In this document: in pieces, positions 9,069-17,856 of the stretch
How the letters are laid out: every line of letters begins with the position of its first letter
Numbering within the stretch: position 1 is the stretch's first letter
Assembly: GCF_008831265.1 (NCBI RefSeq)
Contig: NZ_VTTH01000002.1
Location: forward strand, 806,001 to 870,000
Origin: Lacisediminimonas profundi
GTDB lineage: Bacteria > Pseudomonadota > Gammaproteobacteria > Burkholderiales > Burkholderiaceae_D
Reading direction: 5' to 3'
DNA length: 64,000 bases
The notes under the pieces: generated by a model
The model's input: the letters and a program-made list of their open reading frames with translations, nothing else
Database searches by the model: none
What the model was told of the DNA's origin: nothing
Program-made: the position numbers and the translations under genes

Positions 9069-9892
9069 GCTTTCTGGGTACTGGCGATGCAGGCGGGGTG
9101 CCGCTTTATGGTTGCGATTGCGTCGCTTGTCTGCGGGCACGGGCCGATGCGACATACCGGCGCCGCAATTGCAGCGCGCTGATTGAAACCCGGACCACGC
9201 GCATCCTGCTGGATGCCGGGCTGACCGATCTCACCGACCGCTTTCCACCTGGCAGCCTGTCGGCGATCCTTGTCACCCATTTCCACCCTGATCATGTGCA
9301 GGGCTTGTTGCATTTGCGTTGGGGCCGGGGCGCGCCCATCCCTGTATTCGCGCCGCCGGATTCCGAGGGGTGCGCCGATCTGTACAAGAACCACGGCCTG
9401 CTGCAATTCCAGGCTCTGGCCAAGTTCGAGGCCGTCACTGTCGGCGACCTGTGCATCACGCCTTTGCCGCTAATACATTCCAGGCCGACCTTTGGCTACG
9501 CCATCGAGGATCCGCTGGGTGCGCGCTTTGCCTATCTGACCGACACCTCGGGCCTGCCGCCGCGCACGGAATCTTTCCTGCAAGCCTGGCAACCCGACGG
9601 CATGGCGATCGATTGCAGCCACCCGCCGCGCGAACAAGCTCCCAGGAACCACAATGATTTCGGTCGAGCCCTGGACTGCCTGAACACGGCCGGAATCGGA
9701 GCGAAGGGCGGAGCGAAGGGCGGAGCGAAAGGCGGAGCGGAAAGCGGAGCGGGATGGCTGACCCACCTCGGCCACGACTTCGATCAGTGGGAGATGGGGA
9801 ACCCGGTCAAATTGCCTGCCGGGGTTTGCATTGCGAGAGACGGTGAGACGGTCGATCTGCGGGGACGCCTGAACAAGGGGGCCGCGCAATGA
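9059..9892 (+). CDS. phnP: Phosphoribosyl 1,2-cyclic phosphate phosphodiesterase PhnP with a repeat insertion
   Basis: PhnP opens the cyclic phosphate left by C-P lyase to ribose 1,5-bisphosphate. It is a metallo-beta-lactamase-fold enzyme of 277 residues. The active-site motif THFHPDHVQG is present. The structural zinc site of PhnP is seen as GCDCVAC (Cys19, Cys21, Cys24). Around residues 214-231 there is a Gly-Ala-Lys repeat (GAKG four-residue units) encoded by a 12-base tandem repeat, lengthening the loop before the final metal ligand segment WLTHLGHDFD. The stop overlaps the next gene by four bases. Confidence 0.94.
   Translation: MRVSFLGTGDAGGVPLYGCDCVACLRARADATYRRRNCSALIETRTTRILLDAGLTDLTDRFPPGSLSAILVTHFHPDHVQGLLHLRWGRGAPIPVFAPPDSEGCADLYKNHGLLQFQALAKFEAVTVGDLCITPLPLIHSRPTFGYAIEDPLGARFAYLTDTSGLPPRTESFLQAWQPDGMAIDCSHPPREQAPRNHNDFGRALDCLNTAGIGAKGGAKGGAKGGAESGAGWLTHLGHDFDQWEMGNPVKLPAGVCIARDGETVDLRGRLNKGAAQ
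9698..9751 (+). repeat. 12-base tandem repeat inside phnP
   Basis: Four and a half copies of a unit close to GGAGCGAAGGGC run head to tail within the coding frame. The copies are 9698-9709, 9710-9721, 9722-9733, 9734-9745 and a partial one. The unit is a multiple of three, so copy-number change would keep phnP in frame. Confidence 0.95.
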
Positions 9893-10752
9893 TGGTGCTG
9901 GGCGCCGGAACGGCGCTTGCCCTGTCGGTGGCGATGCACGTCTCATGGAATCTGCTTGCGCGACACCAGCCCAAGGATTCCTATCCACTATGGTGGGTCT
10001 TGCTCGGGCATCTTCTCTTGCTCGGGCCGTGGGGCATGTACACATTGCTGCAAGAAGTGCAGTGGGACACGCCGTTCAGCTTGCTGCTCGGTATTTCCGT
10101 CTGCGCCAATGTCGTGTATTTCCTGAGCCTGGATCGTGCCTACCGACAGGCGCCGGTCGCCTTGGTCTATCCACTGGTGCGCAGTTCACCTCTGTTGATT
10201 GCGGTGTGGAGCACGCTCCTGCTCCAGGATTCCCTTCCGGTTGCGGCATGGCTGGGGATCGCAATCAGCGTCGCCGGCTTGCTGCTGCTGGCAGGAAGCA
10301 GTTGGCAAGGGCCGGAGAAGCGCGCCGTTCCATGGGCCCTGTTGGCCATGCTTGCAACCAGCGTGTATTCCCTGAGCGACAAGGCGGCCACCAGTCAGCT
10401 CTCGAGTTTCGGGTCAGTGCTTGGCTTCATCAGCTTTGGTTATCTGGCGTCCTGGCTGGCCATCAGCATCACATTGAAGGCGAACAGCGGGCGATGGATT
10501 CCACGCGGCCGCCTGAGCTTGCCGGTAATTGTCGTCGGCGGGCTATGCGTGGGGCTGGCTTATGCATTGGTAATTCATGCCATGCGCCAGTTGCCAGCGG
10601 CCGAAGTGGTGGCGTACACGAATGCCGGCATCGTGGTCGCAAGCGCGGTCTCGATTTTCATTTTCAAGGAAAAAGCACAGTGGCAACGCAGACTGCTCAG
10701 CGGACTGTTGATCTGCTCCGGACTGCTGGTCGTGGCCATCGGGCGGGCCTGA
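9889..10752 (+). CDS. EamA/DMT-family membrane protein at the end of the phn operon
   Basis: A hydrophobic protein of 287 residues with about ten predicted transmembrane helices in two EamA-like halves. The start overlaps the phnP stop (ATGA), so it belongs to the phn transcript. A family of DMT-like proteins is known to sit next to phosphonate catabolic genes (the TIGRFAM family described as phosphonate-utilisation-associated putative membrane protein), and I judge this to be a member. Its substrate is unknown. It could import or export a phosphonate-derived small molecule. The C-terminal half has AEVVAYTNAGIVVASAVSI typical of EamA repeats. Confidence 0.85.
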   Translation: MMVLGAGTALALSVAMHVSWNLLARHQPKDSYPLWWVLLGHLLLLGPWGMYTLLQEVQWDTPFSLLLGISVCANVVYFLSLDRAYRQAPVALVYPLVRSSPLLIAVWSTLLLQDSLPVAAWLGIAISVAGLLLLAGSSWQGPEKRAVPWALLAMLATSVYSLSDKAATSQLSSFGSVLGFISFGYLASWLAISITLKANSGRWIPRGRLSLPVIVVGGLCVGLAYALVIHAMRQLPAAEVVAYTNAGIVVASAVSIFIFKEKAQWQRRLLSGLLICSGLLVVAIGRA

Positions 10753-10845
10753 ACTGCCGGAAAGCGTGAGGCCGCAGCAAGACAGCTTGAAATCATGGGC
10801 CATTTCCGCAGCGCTCTACATGGGCAGGCGCCGACATCGGCGTAT

Positions 10846-11229
10846 TCAGCGGCTGGCCTCCACCTCATCAAGCAGCGCCTTCAAGGCTTCCATGCGGGCC
10901 GGCTTTTCCAGGAAGCGACTGAAGCGCACGCCGGTCGCCAGCTCCCTGTTTTCATCCCGGTGCATCCCCGACAGGGCGACGAACACGGTATCCGGAAGCG
11001 ATTTGCGCAGGCAGGCGGCAAGGTCGTATCCATCCATTCCCGGCAAGCCAATATCCAGCAGGCACAGATCGGGGGGATCGGTAGCGGCAACATCCAGTGC
11101 CGCCATCGGCTCGTGGGCTATCCGGGCCCGCACCGGCGCAAGCGCTTCCAGCATGGCCTTGATGATGCAAGCACTGTCTTCGTTGTCGTCGACGATCAAT
11201 ACGCTCAAGGCCTTTGAATTCTTGTTCAT
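10846..11229 (-). CDS. Single-domain response regulator (REC only)
   Basis: A 127-residue CheY-like receiver domain with no output domain. It starts at the ATG at 11229 (MNKNSKALSVLIVDDNED), preceded by a GGAG Shine-Dalgarno. The acidic pair is in VLIVDDNE, the phospho-acceptor aspartate is about residue 59 in LCLLDIGLPGMDGYD, the Ser of VALSG and the Lys of FLEKPA complete the active site. No histidine kinase gene is next to it. It lies downstream of, and on the same strand as, the pilus operon, but a terminator separates them. It may relay a phosphate or act by protein contact. Confidence 0.88.
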   Translation of the reverse strand: MNKNSKALSVLIVDDNEDSACIIKAMLEALAPVRARIAHEPMAALDVAATDPPDLCLLDIGLPGMDGYDLAACLRKSLPDTVFVALSGMHRDENRELATGVRFSRFLEKPARMEALKALLDEVEASR

Positions 11230-11335
11230 CCGGATGCTCCGGTTTTCACGAGCAGGGCGACGATTGTTCCATATCGGCCGTCCATTTTTGCTGAACTGGC
11301 CCGCTGCCGGCTTGATGCAGAAAGGCCCGGCACAC

Positions 11336-11363
11336 AAAAAAAGCCCGCTCTTGATGGCGGGCT
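11336..11363 (-). terminator. Rho-independent terminator of the pilus operon
   Basis: Read on the minus strand, a perfect 7-base stem (AGCCCGC / GCGGGCT) with an 8-base loop is followed by a run of seven T. It lies about 110 bases after the usher stop codon and ends that operon. Confidence 0.88.
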
Positions 11364-11476
11364 CGAATGACTTCCGTTGGATCGCTCCCACTTGCGTGGG
11401 CGAGAAGAAGTTTGCACAAGTTACATGCACACAGGAATTGTGGGTATCACTTAGCAGGCTGGTCGCGCCCTTACCG

Positions 11477-14191
11477 TCATTTCCCGTCGACCCGCTGCAA
11501 TTCGAAATCCTGCGGGGGCACCGGCTCGCCACTGGGCGATACGGTAACCGCCTTGGGCGATGTGACCTGAAGATTCAACTGCTGCACCTGTGCCGGCGAA
11601 ATCCGCAACTGGTACTTGCCAGGCGGTACCTCTTCGAAATGGTAAAAGCCGTTGTTCTCGCTGCGTGCCGTGGCCACGATCTTTTGTTTGTCGTCGACCA
11701 GTTCGACCTGCACATTACCGGCGCCACGTCGCCGGCCATCAGCCTGCAGGAAGACCGTGCCATCCAGCTCGCCCGTGTACACGACAGGAAAATCCAGGCT
11801 TGCGGCATTTCCCGGGCGCGGCACCAGCCGGAAGCCCTTGCCCAGCGGTGACATCTGCGGATCTTCCAGGGTCCTGCGGTTGAGGGTGATGTCCGCATCG
11901 CGCCATGGCGGCAGCCGTTCGAGGAATGCCAGCCCATCGTCGCCGGTGCGCACTTGCGAGTTCGCGCCATTGACATTGAACCCGATGCCCTTCATGCGCT
12001 CATCGCCGGCGTCGAACATGCCATTGCCATTGCGGTCGAGGAACACCAGCGCGGAGGCGGCACCGCTATCCGCGAAAGGCATCGCGCTGCTCATCCATTT
12101 TCCGGTGCGCGGATCACGTCCCGCCCCCAGGAAAAACACCAGTCCGATACTGTATTCGCCATGCGAGCTGTAACCGCCGGTGACGGCCATGCCATAGCTG
12201 CCGAGACTTTTGTTGAGCGATACGGTCATCCGCAATTCAGGGCTGGTAAAGGACCGTGTGGCACCAACATTGACCAGGTAACCATTGCGCAGGGTACGGT
12301 CCGCAGTAATGGCAAGGGCGGAGACGCGGGTGTCCGGACGCAGCAGGTAGTTGACCTGGCCGCGCAAGCGGAATGCGCCAAAACTGCTGGCAGTGGAAAA
12401 CGCGCCATCCAGGACGCGATAGCCGGGCGAGGTACCCAAGTGCAACTGGTTGCTCAGCGCAATCGAGTTGATGTTGGCGGACACCAGCGCCGTACTGTCC
12501 GTGATGTTGTTACCCGTCTCGGTCTTGTCGCGCTGCACCTGGAAGTTGACCGGAAGCACGCCGAGCGGCCCGCCTGGCAACACGCTGTCCAGGCGCAGGC
12601 GGTCACGGGTACGAACCGGGTCGCTGGTCATCGGAAAATAGTCGCTGCTGAAGCCGCGCGAAGCCAGCAGCCGGTTGTAGCCAATCGCCGTCTTGCCCAG
12701 GCGGGTCTTCAGGCCGATATCCGACAGCAATCCTCCCTCGGCCTGACGCGTCAGGTTGCCGGTGAACAGCGCCGGGCCAGTGAAGGCGCGCAAGCCCATG
12801 CTCTGGTAGCGCCCGATCGTGCCGTCCGTCTTCTGATCGTTGATTACGCTGCCGGCCAGCGTCACGGACTTGCTCAGTCCGTATTCCCCAAGCGCGACGG
12901 AGTGACGCAGGCCATTGGTATCACGGCTGCTGGCCAGGTTGTAAATGAAGCTGCCCGGCACGGACATCGACTCGTCCAGCAGGAAGCTCTGCTTTTCGAT
13001 CCGGACCTGTCCCTGGGGACCGTGGAACACCAGGCGGAAATCGTTGGGGCCGAACACCAGCGCCAGGTCATCGAACCGGTATTTGCCATCCGCCCTGGAC
13101 TGCTGGTAGGCGATCAGCGCCTCGTTGAAAAACAACTCCACGTCCCAGCCGGGCGGCAAGTCGCCCTGTAGCGAATGGGTATTGAAGCGTGCCGGTCGGT
13201 CGAGCGGCAGGTTATTGATCGTCACGCCGCGACCGGTGTCATTGGTACGGGTCAGGTTCAGGATGCCGGCGACAGGTACATTGCCCACCGCGAAATTGCG
13301 TGCCCGCAGGGGGCCCAGCAATTCGCCCTGAGGGTCGCTGCGGCCGAGCGTGAAGCGGGACTCTGTGGAGTCCGGCTGGTTCGAGCCCGCCAGGAACAGG
13401 GATCCCTGCATGCCCGCCAGGTCGGCTTTCATATAGGTCGTGTACGAGGCCGAATTTGTATTCGAGCCGTTGCCCCGGCGGGCGCCAAGCGAGATGGTCT
13501 GGTCGATGAACGGAACGTCGGCCAGCTTGTAGGCCATTTTCAGGCGCGGCAGATCCGGGCGTTCCTGTGGCTTCTGGCTGGCGATCGCTTCAAGCGTACG
13601 CTCGCGCTTGAGCCGCAACTGGATAGGCAGGGGCTCGACTGGCTTGGCCTCGACCTGCAGGCTGTTCATGTTGATCGAAAAATCGACCTTCAGCCATTGG
13701 GCCAGGGTTCGACTTTCGACATAGATATCGTCGTCCTGCAGCAGGATGGCCGCCGGGTCGAATTCCGTGCGCTGCCCCCCAAGCTCCAGCGTTGCTGTTT
13801 TCACGTTCAGCGAAAAACCGGAGTCTTCGCGCCGGACAAACCCCGTAGCGGTTCTATTCCCGGGATTGACCTGGATCGCCACGGTCAATGCCCGGGCGAC
13901 CTCGCCCAGCGGCAGGAAAACTTTCTGGCCAGCCTGGTAAGCGGTGATCGAATCGGACAGCAGGTAGCCGTCGATGCGCAATTCGAGCAATACCAGATTG
14001 GTCGATGTCAGTGACGATGTACGGGCAACCGGAGCGGCTACCCCGGAAGCAGGCTGCGCGAATGCCGGTACCGCATGCATCAGGCCATGGAACCCGCAAA
14101 CGACCATCAATGCCGAAGGGAGATATGGCTTGCGTCGCTGGTGCGCCCTCGATAGCGTCAGGGAAAAGGTACTTCGTGATTCAATTGGCAT
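11477..14191 (-). CDS. Outer membrane usher protein of a chaperone-usher pilus
   Basis: An outer-membrane pore that assembles and secretes pilus subunits, 904 residues with an N-terminal signal region ending near AVPAFA. Usher features are the N-terminal LVLLELRIDGYLLSDS strand, the LPPGWDVELFFNEALIAYQ plug/middle region and long barrel segments such as GSFIYNLASSRDTNG and GGYSSHGEYSIGLVF. After the barrel there is VFLDRNGNGMFDAGDE and then a region ending in GVQVELVDD-like and GFYHFEEVPPGKYQLRISP segments. These resemble SdrD-B/carboxypeptidase-regulatory immunoglobulin-like domains, longer than a normal usher plug end. The chaperone and pilin genes lie directly upstream. It belongs with DUF4402-type systems rather than FimD/PapC proper. 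Confidence 0.88.
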   Translation of the reverse strand: MPIESRSTFSLTLSRAHQRRKPYLPSALMVVCGFHGLMHAVPAFAQPASGVAAPVARTSSLTSTNLVLLELRIDGYLLSDSITAYQAGQKVFLPLGEVARALTVAIQVNPGNRTATGFVRREDSGFSLNVKTATLELGGQRTEFDPAAILLQDDDIYVESRTLAQWLKVDFSINMNSLQVEAKPVEPLPIQLRLKRERTLEAIASQKPQERPDLPRLKMAYKLADVPFIDQTISLGARRGNGSNTNSASYTTYMKADLAGMQGSLFLAGSNQPDSTESRFTLGRSDPQGELLGPLRARNFAVGNVPVAGILNLTRTNDTGRGVTINNLPLDRPARFNTHSLQGDLPPGWDVELFFNEALIAYQQSRADGKYRFDDLALVFGPNDFRLVFHGPQGQVRIEKQSFLLDESMSVPGSFIYNLASSRDTNGLRHSVALGEYGLSKSVTLAGSVINDQKTDGTIGRYQSMGLRAFTGPALFTGNLTRQAEGGLLSDIGLKTRLGKTAIGYNRLLASRGFSSDYFPMTSDPVRTRDRLRLDSVLPGGPLGVLPVNFQVQRDKTETGNNITDSTALVSANINSIALSNQLHLGTSPGYRVLDGAFSTASSFGAFRLRGQVNYLLRPDTRVSALAITADRTLRNGYLVNVGATRSFTSPELRMTVSLNKSLGSYGMAVTGGYSSHGEYSIGLVFFLGAGRDPRTGKWMSSAMPFADSGAASALVFLDRNGNGMFDAGDERMKGIGFNVNGANSQVRTGDDGLAFLERLPPWRDADITLNRRTLEDPQMSPLGKGFRLVPRPGNAASLDFPVVYTGELDGTVFLQADGRRRGAGNVQVELVDDKQKIVATARSENNGFYHFEEVPPGKYQLRISPAQVQQLNLQVTSPKAVTVSPSGEPVPPQDFELQRVDGK

Positions 14192-14222
14192 CCACCGGTC
14201 CAGCCATCCTCAATCCAACGCT

Positions 14223-15077
14223 TCAGGGAATGGCAATCGATGCCTCGGCCAACTGTTTTCCACCCGCATCAGCACGCTCCTGGAACAGGACGCTGAGCTT
14301 TCCATTCTGCAGCGACGTGCCTGGCGGCACCTGCAGGTTGATGGTGGCGCGGCGCAGCGGATTCGGCGTATAGACCGCCAGGCCGCTGACGCGTCCGACA
14401 ACCGTGGCCGTGCCGCCGGCTGGGGTGAAGTTGACGACGATGTCACCATAGACCGAACTGTTGCCGCTGCGATTCAGCTGCAGCGCCAGCATTGGCGGCT
14501 GTCCGGCATTAGCCGGCTTGCGCAGCTCGACGCCCGATATCGCCACCTCCGCCCGGGTGTTGCCTTCACGAACGATGACAGGGATCGACACGCCGATCAG
14601 CGCGGTAATCTGGACACCGATTTCATTCGGCGGCAGCTTCTTGTTCACATTCTCGATGTTGGTCGCCTCGTCGGCGTCCGGCAGCCGGTCGAAACTCAGG
14701 TGCGAACGATATTCGCCCGCTGCCAGTCCTGCCGGCTTGCGCACCGCGATCCGCACCACTTGCGAGCCACCGGCCGGGATCGTGAACTGGCGCGGCGAGA
14801 ACACGACCATGGAATCGGCGAACTGTTCGCCCGGAACGGCTTGCTCGACCCGGCTGAACTGGCCATCCTCGGACATGCGTCGATTAACCAGGTTGACACG
14901 GTAACTGGCTGGCTTGGTGCCGTCGTTGATCAGGTCTATCGATGCGGCGCGCTGGTTCTTCTCGAACACGACGCGGGTCGGGTTGATCATCAGGTCCGCC
15001 AGCGCCGGAACGCTGAACAGCGTGAGGCAGCAAGCGATGAGCAGCCCTAGTGGCCGGTAACGTCGAATCTGGTTCAC
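14223..15077 (-). CDS. Periplasmic pilus assembly chaperone (PapD-like)
   Basis: This chaperone would bind pilin subunits in the periplasm and deliver them to the usher encoded 31 bases downstream. I chose the GTG at 15077 (VNQIRRYRPLGLL) because it gives a normal 27-residue signal peptide ending SVPALA and has a purine-rich AGGGTGA just upstream. An ATG at 15134 would add 19 residues. Conserved PapD features include INPTRVVFEKNQRAASIDLIN, YRVNLVNRRM, the FSPRQFTIPAGGSQVVRI strand and a second domain ending in LFQERADAGGKQLAEASIAIP. It is about 284 residues. Confidence 0.87.
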   Translation of the reverse strand: MNQIRRYRPLGLLIACCLTLFSVPALADLMINPTRVVFEKNQRAASIDLINDGTKPASYRVNLVNRRMSEDGQFSRVEQAVPGEQFADSMVVFSPRQFTIPAGGSQVVRIAVRKPAGLAAGEYRSHLSFDRLPDADEATNIENVNKKLPPNEIGVQITALIGVSIPVIVREGNTRAEVAISGVELRKPANAGQPPMLALQLNRSGNSSVYGDIVVNFTPAGGTATVVGRVSGLAVYTPNPLRRATINLQVPPGTSLQNGKLSVLFQERADAGGKQLAEASIAIP

Positions 15078-15203
15078 CTGTTCACCCTGTGCGCCTGTAG
15101 CGCTTTGAAAGTCGGATCCTGCCTTCACGAACATGCGGACCACGGACTGTATTACGAATTGTTGCCGTATAGCATACGCGATATTGTTCGGAAGTAACAA
15201 TCA

Positions 15204-15692
15204 TCATGGGCTGGTCGTCACTGTATAAGTGCCGGAAGTGAATGTTCCAGCCGTCACGCCAACCGATGGAATGCGCAGCGTAGCCCCGACGTACAGGGTA
15301 TTTGCCTTTTTCACCACTGTGGTCTGCGAGGTGGTAAAGGTTTGCACGGTCATTGTTCCGCCGGCAGTAACCATGTTGACCGTGGCCGGCGTGACCGTAG
15401 CAGTATAAGTAAAGGGGGCGCCGCCGGTCATGAGCACGTCGTACTGTCCCGAGGTTCCTGGATTTGTCGGGTTCAGGATCACGCCGGCCGACGCTGACCG
15501 CGTTCCAGTCGGGTCAGCGGCGATCGTTATGGTGCAGTTCATGCACGAACCGAGTACGGTGAATGTGCCGAAATCGATGTCCCGGACGAAGGTGAGTGCT
15601 GAAGTGGCCGCAGTGGACACGTTCGGGATCAAGCCGATGCCCAGCAGGATTCCCAGCAAAGCTGCGCGCAGTGGTTTGGTTCTTCCGGACAT
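15204..15692 (-). CDS. DUF4402-like pilus subunit
   Basis: A secreted protein of 162 residues. The start at 15692 (MSGRTKPLRAALLGILLG) gives a clean signal peptide ending NVSTAA. The mature part is rich in Thr, Gly and Ser, with DIDFGTFTVLG near the start and repeated short strands, matching the DUF4402/pilin-like pattern of its neighbours. It has two cysteines (SCMNC) unlike the other two subunits. It ends TFTSGTYTVTTSP, a plausible donor or closing strand. It is the third gene of the pilin series, 34 bases after the second. Confidence 0.8.
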   Translation of the reverse strand: MSGRTKPLRAALLGILLGIGLIPNVSTAATSALTFVRDIDFGTFTVLGSCMNCTITIAADPTGTRSASAGVILNPTNPGTSGQYDVLMTGGAPFTYTATVTPATVNMVTAGGTMTVQTFTTSQTTVVKKANTLYVGATLRIPSVGVTAGTFTSGTYTVTTSP

Positions 15693-15726
15693 GGATCGGC
15701 GTTGAGTCACTGCTGCGGCTCGCGCT

Positions 15727-16257
15727 TCAGTTGTAGTTGACGGAAAGGCTGATCGCCCCCGGCACCAGGTCGGATGGCGCCTGGCTGAAGACAATTGCCA
15801 GCCGGCCGCTACCCATCAAGGGCTGCGCCGCCAGGATCAGGCTGGGGGAACCGGTGCCCAGCAACTCCAGGCTATCCCCCGGTGCAGAACCGGACTGCGG
15901 GCTCGCAAGCTGGACGACATAGGCGGAAGTCGTGTCCCCGGCAACGCTGAAGCTGAGCGCCGATCCGCCGTCGACACTGGATACAGCAACGCCGGCGATC
16001 CTGACAACGTTCGACAAGCCTTCGCCACCCGCGATCACCGACGCGATCGCCGGTCCCTGGCTGGTCGCGACACTCGGCTGCCCGCTGATGATGGACGGCC
16101 GCGCGACCGAGATATTGACCGGCGTGATGAAGTTGGCATTGACCACTGTCGCACTGGCACGGCCGACCGCAGATGCTGCGTCGACTTCCGCTGTCGATGC
16201 CACGAGCAGCATCAACAGCGGAGCGGTGTGCAGCAAATTCAATCGAGGTAGGCGCAT
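15727..16257 (-). CDS. DUF4402-like pilus subunit
   Basis: A secreted protein of 176 residues with an N-terminal signal peptide ending near EVDAAS. The mature sequence is hydrophobic and Ser/Ala/Gly rich and finishes in ISLSVNYN, closely matching the end of the upstream pilin (YSMTVEYN). This shows they are related subunits. It contains FITPVNISVARP near the start, equivalent to VLTPIAIAAGN in the first pilin. It sits between two other pilin-like genes on the same strand with gaps under 35 bases. It may be a minor or tip subunit. Confidence 0.8.
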   Translation of the reverse strand: MRLPRLNLLHTAPLLMLLVASTAEVDAASAVGRASATVVNANFITPVNISVARPSIISGQPSVATSQGPAIASVIAGGEGLSNVVRIAGVAVSSVDGGSALSFSVAGDTTSAYVVQLASPQSGSAPGDSLELLGTGSPSLILAAQPLMGSGRLAIVFSQAPSDLVPGAISLSVNYN

Positions 16258-16284
16258 GGCCAGCTGGACCAGTGATTTTGGTGA

Positions 16285-16779
16285 TTAATTATATTCGACG
16301 GTCATCGAATAGGTGCCGGTGTACGAACCTGCAGCCTGGGCCGCCGCAACCGTCAGCGTACCGCCGACATTGACCGTGGCCGTTCCGCTGGCCAGTGTGC
16401 CGGTCGCCGCGCCAGCGACTTGCAATGCCATTGTCTCCGTGCCGTTGCTCAGGTTGACCGAACCCGGGTACGTGACGGCGAAGGTGGCATTGCCGGTACC
16501 GGTCACAGTGAACGTGCCGGCCCGGATCGTGCCGCCTGGAATCAACAGCACGCTGCCGGTCGCGCTACGAGCACCAGCAGCGGAGACTACCACCGTGCCG
16601 GCGCCATTGCCTGCGAACGAACCGAATTCCAGCGTGTTACCGGCGGCGATCGCGATCGGCGTCAGCACCGTTGCGTTTGCAGTGCCGCTTGCCGACGCTG
16701 CAAATGCCGAACCCGAAACGCCGAAGGCAGCAAGAACCAATGCAGCCGCGCCCAATTTTTTGAACGAAATCTTTGACAT
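16285..16779 (-). CDS. DUF4402-domain major pilin candidate
   Basis: The first gene of the chaperone-usher operon, 164 residues. The ATG at 16779 (MSKISFKKLGAAAL) is preferred over a GTG two codons upstream because a strong GGAGG lies 8 bases before the ATG and only 2 before the GTG. The signal peptide ends GSAFA, then comes ASASGTANATVLTPIAIAAGN, LEFGSFAG and a Gly/Thr/Ala-rich body ending in YSMTVEYN. Being first, with the best ribosome-binding site, it is likely the main shaft subunit. Confidence 0.85.
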   Translation of the reverse strand: MSKISFKKLGAAALVLAAFGVSGSAFAASASGTANATVLTPIAIAAGNTLEFGSFAGNGAGTVVVSAAGARSATGSVLLIPGGTIRAGTFTVTGTGNATFAVTYPGSVNLSNGTETMALQVAGAATGTLASGTATVNVGGTLTVAAAQAAGSYTGTYSMTVEYN

Positions 16780-17359
16780 TTTCACTACCTCCAGGTTTTT
16801 GAAATTTTGCCCTGATCGCGGAGGTCTTGGACCCTTCGTTTCCGCTCATCAAGTTACAGGACAGAATGTAAATGCTTTTGCAACGCGGAAAAATGTCAGA
16901 CAGATAATTTTTTCCTGCTATTTCCTTGTTTTTATTAGAGTAAAGGAACTAATTGCTACATTTCGTTACTGCATGGAAATTAAACTTTCTGTATGGCAAT
17001 TAATCTCCGCTTTTTGACCATTTTTTTCAGTTCTGGCGCGCTCCTTGCACATGTGTTTACACGTTTTGTGATGAGCCCCGTTGTAATCATGCAACTTCAG
17101 TCATCCGATCGATCATGGCCTTGTATTTCCGCCAAGACCGGCCAAAGAGACCGACCATGCAATCTGTCCACAGGCGCAGTTGAAAACCATGTGGACAACT
17201 CGTCCGGGATGGGCTCAAGTCCTTGAAGCAAAAGGGATAAGCGGCATTGCTGTAAATCAAGGCACGCGCCCGTCAAGGGTCGAGAGTACGGCCATGTACT
17301 GGATGGCGCCGAGCCGAGCGCGATTATCTTCTGTCAACTTTTCCTGTGGAGTATCCGAC
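16780..17359. other. Intergenic region upstream of the pilus operon
   Basis: About 580 bases without a gene, clearly richer in A and T than its surroundings, especially 16860-17060. It must hold the promoter of the pilin operon (leftward) and perhaps that of the VOC gene (rightward). I see no confident -35/-10 or -24/-12 pair. A small inverted repeat GTGTTTACAC lies near 17053. Confidence 0.5.
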
Positions 17360-17758
17360 ATGCCAACACAGATCTACGTGAACCTGCCAGTCAGGAACCT
17401 GGAGCAGACCCGCGCCTTTTTCAGCAGCCTGGGCTTCGGCTTCAACCCGGAGTTCAGCAACGACCAGGCGCTGGCCATGGTGGTCAGCGACAACATCACG
17501 GTCATGCTGCTGGTCGAGGATTTTTTCAGGACATTCACTCGCAAGACGATAGTCGACGCACACAAGTCGACCGAAGTGCTGCTCGCCCTGGAATGCGAAA
17601 ACCGCGAAGAAGTCGACAGCATGGTGGCGAAAGCCGTCGCGGCCGGCGGCATGATCGCGCGCCAACCGGAAGACCTCGGCTTCATGTACAGCCATTCGTT
17701 CGAAGATCTGGACGGCCATATCTGGGAGCCGTTTGTGATGAGCGGGCCGCCTCAATAG
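17360..17758 (+). CDS. VOC family protein (glyoxalase/bleomycin-resistance fold)
   Basis: A 132-residue single-domain vicinal-oxygen-chelate protein. The start is at 17360 (MPTQIYVNLPVRNLEQTRAFFSSLG). The closing LGFMYSHSFEDLDGHIWEPFVMS carries the conserved metal-ligand region (D-x-D-GH-x-W-E). Such proteins include lactoylglutathione-lyase-like enzymes and antibiotic-binding proteins, and no specific substrate can be assigned. It stands alone between the pilus operon and a cyclic-di-GMP gene. Confidence 0.85.
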   Translation: MPTQIYVNLPVRNLEQTRAFFSSLGFGFNPEFSNDQALAMVVSDNITVMLLVEDFFRTFTRKTIVDAHKSTEVLLALECENREEVDSMVAKAVAAGGMIARQPEDLGFMYSHSFEDLDGHIWEPFVMSGPPQ

Positions 17759-17856
17759 CCGGGCCAGGCACTGGCAGGGCAGCGGTCGCGTATGTGCCGT
17801 ACGGCCCTTGCGGCAAGGTAGACGCCACTGACGCCCCCTGCCCGGGGCGGTCCGGA

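Noticed and set aside
11954-13171. Plus-strand reading frame of 405 codons opposite the usher
   Set aside because: Antisense to a clear usher gene and lacks any motif.
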